Shown: positions 62,858 to 64,000 of the stretch, one piece after another
Layout: each line of letters starts with the position of its first letter
Position numbering within the stretch: the stretch's first letter is position 1
NCBI GenBank assembly: GCA_002238645.1
Contig: MPMT01000003.1
Location: 29,232-93,231 of the forward strand
DNA length: 64,000 nt
Reading direction: 5' to 3'
Origin: Alphaproteobacteria bacterium bin52
Lineage (GTDB): Bacteria > Pseudomonadota > Alphaproteobacteria > Thalassobaculales > Thalassobaculaceae
Made by a program: the position numbers and the translations under genes
Notes under the pieces: model-generated
What the model was told of the DNA's origin: nothing
Database searches by the model: none
Seen by the model: the letters and a program-made list of their open reading frames with translations, nothing else

Positions 62858-63898
62858 TCAGCCGCCGCAGTATGCCGCCGGCAGCCGCCGGATTTCCTGG
62901 ATCAAATCGGGTGGAAGTGCCGGGCGCATGTCCATGGACATGCTCGAGTGAATGGTGTCCACCAGGCCGCAGAACCGTTCCCTGATCTCCTGCGCCAGCT
63001 CGTCGTGTCGTCCGACCACGGCAAACAGCCGCACCGTGTCATCGCTGACTTCCCGCGCCATCCGCTCCCACTCACCCTCCCTGGTCATGCGGTTCAGCTT
63101 GCGCCCGAGCTCGGCCAGCCCGTGCAGCTCCAGCACCGGCCAGTATCCGGGGGTCGACCCGTAGAACGCGACCCGGGTGCGCACCTGTTCGACCGCCGAC
63201 GCCACCTCGGCGTCCGTCGCACCGGTGGCGATGAACCCGCCACCCGCGATCTCGAAGTCCTCGCGGCTGCGCCCGCCCGCCGCCATGCCCGCCGCCATGC
63301 GCGGCAGACAGACCTCTTCCAGGTAGCGGCGGGTGCAGAACGGATGCAGGTGCACGCCATCGGCGACCTCGCCGGCCAGCCGCAGCGAGTTTGGCCCGAC
63401 AGCGGCGATGTTGACCCGCGGTGTCGGGCAACCGGTCGGTCCGGGCACGAAGTTCGGGGTCATCAGGCTGAACCGGTAGTGTTCGCCCTCGAAGCGCAGT
63501 CTCTCTCCGGTTTCCCAGCACCGCCAGATTGCGCGAAGGGCTTGTACGTATTCGCGCAGCCGCGGGACGGGAGGCGACCAGGCAACGGAGAAGCGCCGCT
63601 CGTTGTGCGGCCGGATCTGCGGGCCGATCCCGAGCACGAACCGGCCGCGAGACGCCCGTTGGAGGTCCCAGCAGGTATTGGCCACGACCATCGGACTGCG
63701 CGGGAAGGCGATGGCGACCGCGGTTCCGAGCCCGATACGACTCGACGAGGTCGCGGCGACCGCAAGCGCCATGAACGGGTCGTGCCGGTTCTCCATGGTG
63801 ATGATGCCGTCGTAGCCGTCCGCTTCGGCTCGCCTGACGGCATCGGGCACCCGCCCGAGATCATCCTGCCGCAGTGTCGTCGTGATCCGCATGGCCAT
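62858..63898 (-). CDS. LLM-class (luciferase-like) flavin oxidoreductase
   Basis: A 346-residue TIM-barrel protein of the bacterial-luciferase-like superfamily. It shows DAVRRAEADGYDGIITMENRHDPF at the N-terminus, RIGLGTAVAIAFPRSP, and RASRGRFVLGIGPQIRPH. It fits the group annotated as F420-dependent (TIGR03617-like), although cofactor choice (FMN or F420) is not clear from sequence here. The ATG overlaps the upstream SDR stop (TAATG), so the genes are translationally coupled. Confidence 0.85.
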   Translation of the reverse strand: MAMRITTTLRQDDLGRVPDAVRRAEADGYDGIITMENRHDPFMALAVAATSSSRIGLGTAVAIAFPRSPMVVANTCWDLQRASRGRFVLGIGPQIRPHNERRFSVAWSPPVPRLREYVQALRAIWRCWETGERLRFEGEHYRFSLMTPNFVPGPTGCPTPRVNIAAVGPNSLRLAGEVADGVHLHPFCTRRYLEEVCLPRMAAGMAAGGRSREDFEIAGGGFIATGATDAEVASAVEQVRTRVAFYGSTPGYWPVLELHGLAELGRKLNRMTREGEWERMAREVSDDTVRLFAVVGRHDELAQEIRERFCGLVDTIHSSMSMDMRPALPPDLIQEIRRLPAAYCGG

Positions 63899-64000
63899 TA
63901 CACCCCCGCAGTCATGCCGTGATCGACCACGAGTTCGCTCCCGGTCATGTAGCTCGACGCCTCCGACAGCAGGAAGACGATGGCGAGGGCCACGTCCTCC
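63898..64000 (-). CDS. C-terminal end of a short-chain dehydrogenase (5' end outside window)
   Basis: The last 33 residues of a left-pointing gene are visible, ending at the TAA (63900-63898). The sequence EDVALAIVFLLSEASSYMTG then SELVVDHGMTAGV is the characteristic SDR C-terminus, where the loop before the final strand usually reads YxTGxxxxVDGG. Here the second Gly is replaced by His (DHG). The gene continues beyond 64000. Confidence 0.8.
   Translation of the reverse strand, partial: EDVALAIVFLLSEASSYMTGSELVVDHGMTAGV

Overview
The window is GC-rich (roughly two thirds G+C), densely packed DNA. It looks like a chromosomal segment of an alphaproteobacterium, probably near the Rhodospirillales. 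The evidence is an Rrf2 regulator-sufBCDS-sufT-sufA operon, a C4/organic-acid type TRAP system, an intracellular PhaZ (polyhydroxyalkanoate depolymerase), and many CoA-linked catabolic genes. No insertion sequence, prophage gene, CRISPR array, rRNA or tRNA was found. About 57 protein genes are supported, including two cut by the window edges. Genes sit in short operons, often with ATGA/TGATG overlaps, and many convergent pairs almost touch.

Layout. 1-2470: end of a membrane protein gene, a cytochrome P450 and an EamA transporter. 2528-8653: iron-sulfur assembly operon behind one promoter with an operator-like palindrome. 9134-10816: glutaminyl-tRNA synthetase. 10956-16447: co-oriented catabolic genes (double-hotdog thioesterase, MFS, amidase, amidohydrolase, enoyl-CoA hydratase). 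16434-20108: operon of a DapA-like aldolase, acyl-CoA dehydrogenase, APH-type kinase and DUF6285, resembling the LvaC-LvaA-LvaB 4-hydroxyacyl-CoA module. 20294-22612: PhaZ and a zinc alcohol dehydrogenase. 22620-26747: GST, split transketolase and sulfatase. 27002-35788: mixed genes including a glutaredoxin-DinB fusion, an MFS exporter divergent from an HlyD adaptor, and a DnaQ-like exonuclease.

35972-45769 is a second catabolic region: amidase, a hydrolase lacking its serine nucleophile, a DUF1445 protein, a TRAP transporter (P-Q-M) and, divergent from it, hydrolase-SDR-thiazoline-carboxylate hydrolase-like-AMACR-like genes. 45777-51433 holds housekeeping genes: YbdK ligase, RuvX, GatCAB and a RidA-family protein. 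51442-57441 carries a LysR regulator, an orphan polytopic membrane protein, a Gdx-type guanidinium exporter, a secreted hydrolase, an FMN reductase and a HEAT-repeat protein. 57624-64000 carries a Cys/Met PLP enzyme, a CinA-like deamidase, a VOC protein and a left-pointing GMC oxidoreductase/aminotransferase/LLM/SDR group that runs off the window.

No single locus is clearly a wholly new system. The best candidates for new biology are the Lva-like operon headed by an aldolase, the glutaredoxin-DinB fusion, the split-transketolase/sulfatase operon, and the TRAP-linked cluster with an intergenic 32-nt perfect palindrome.
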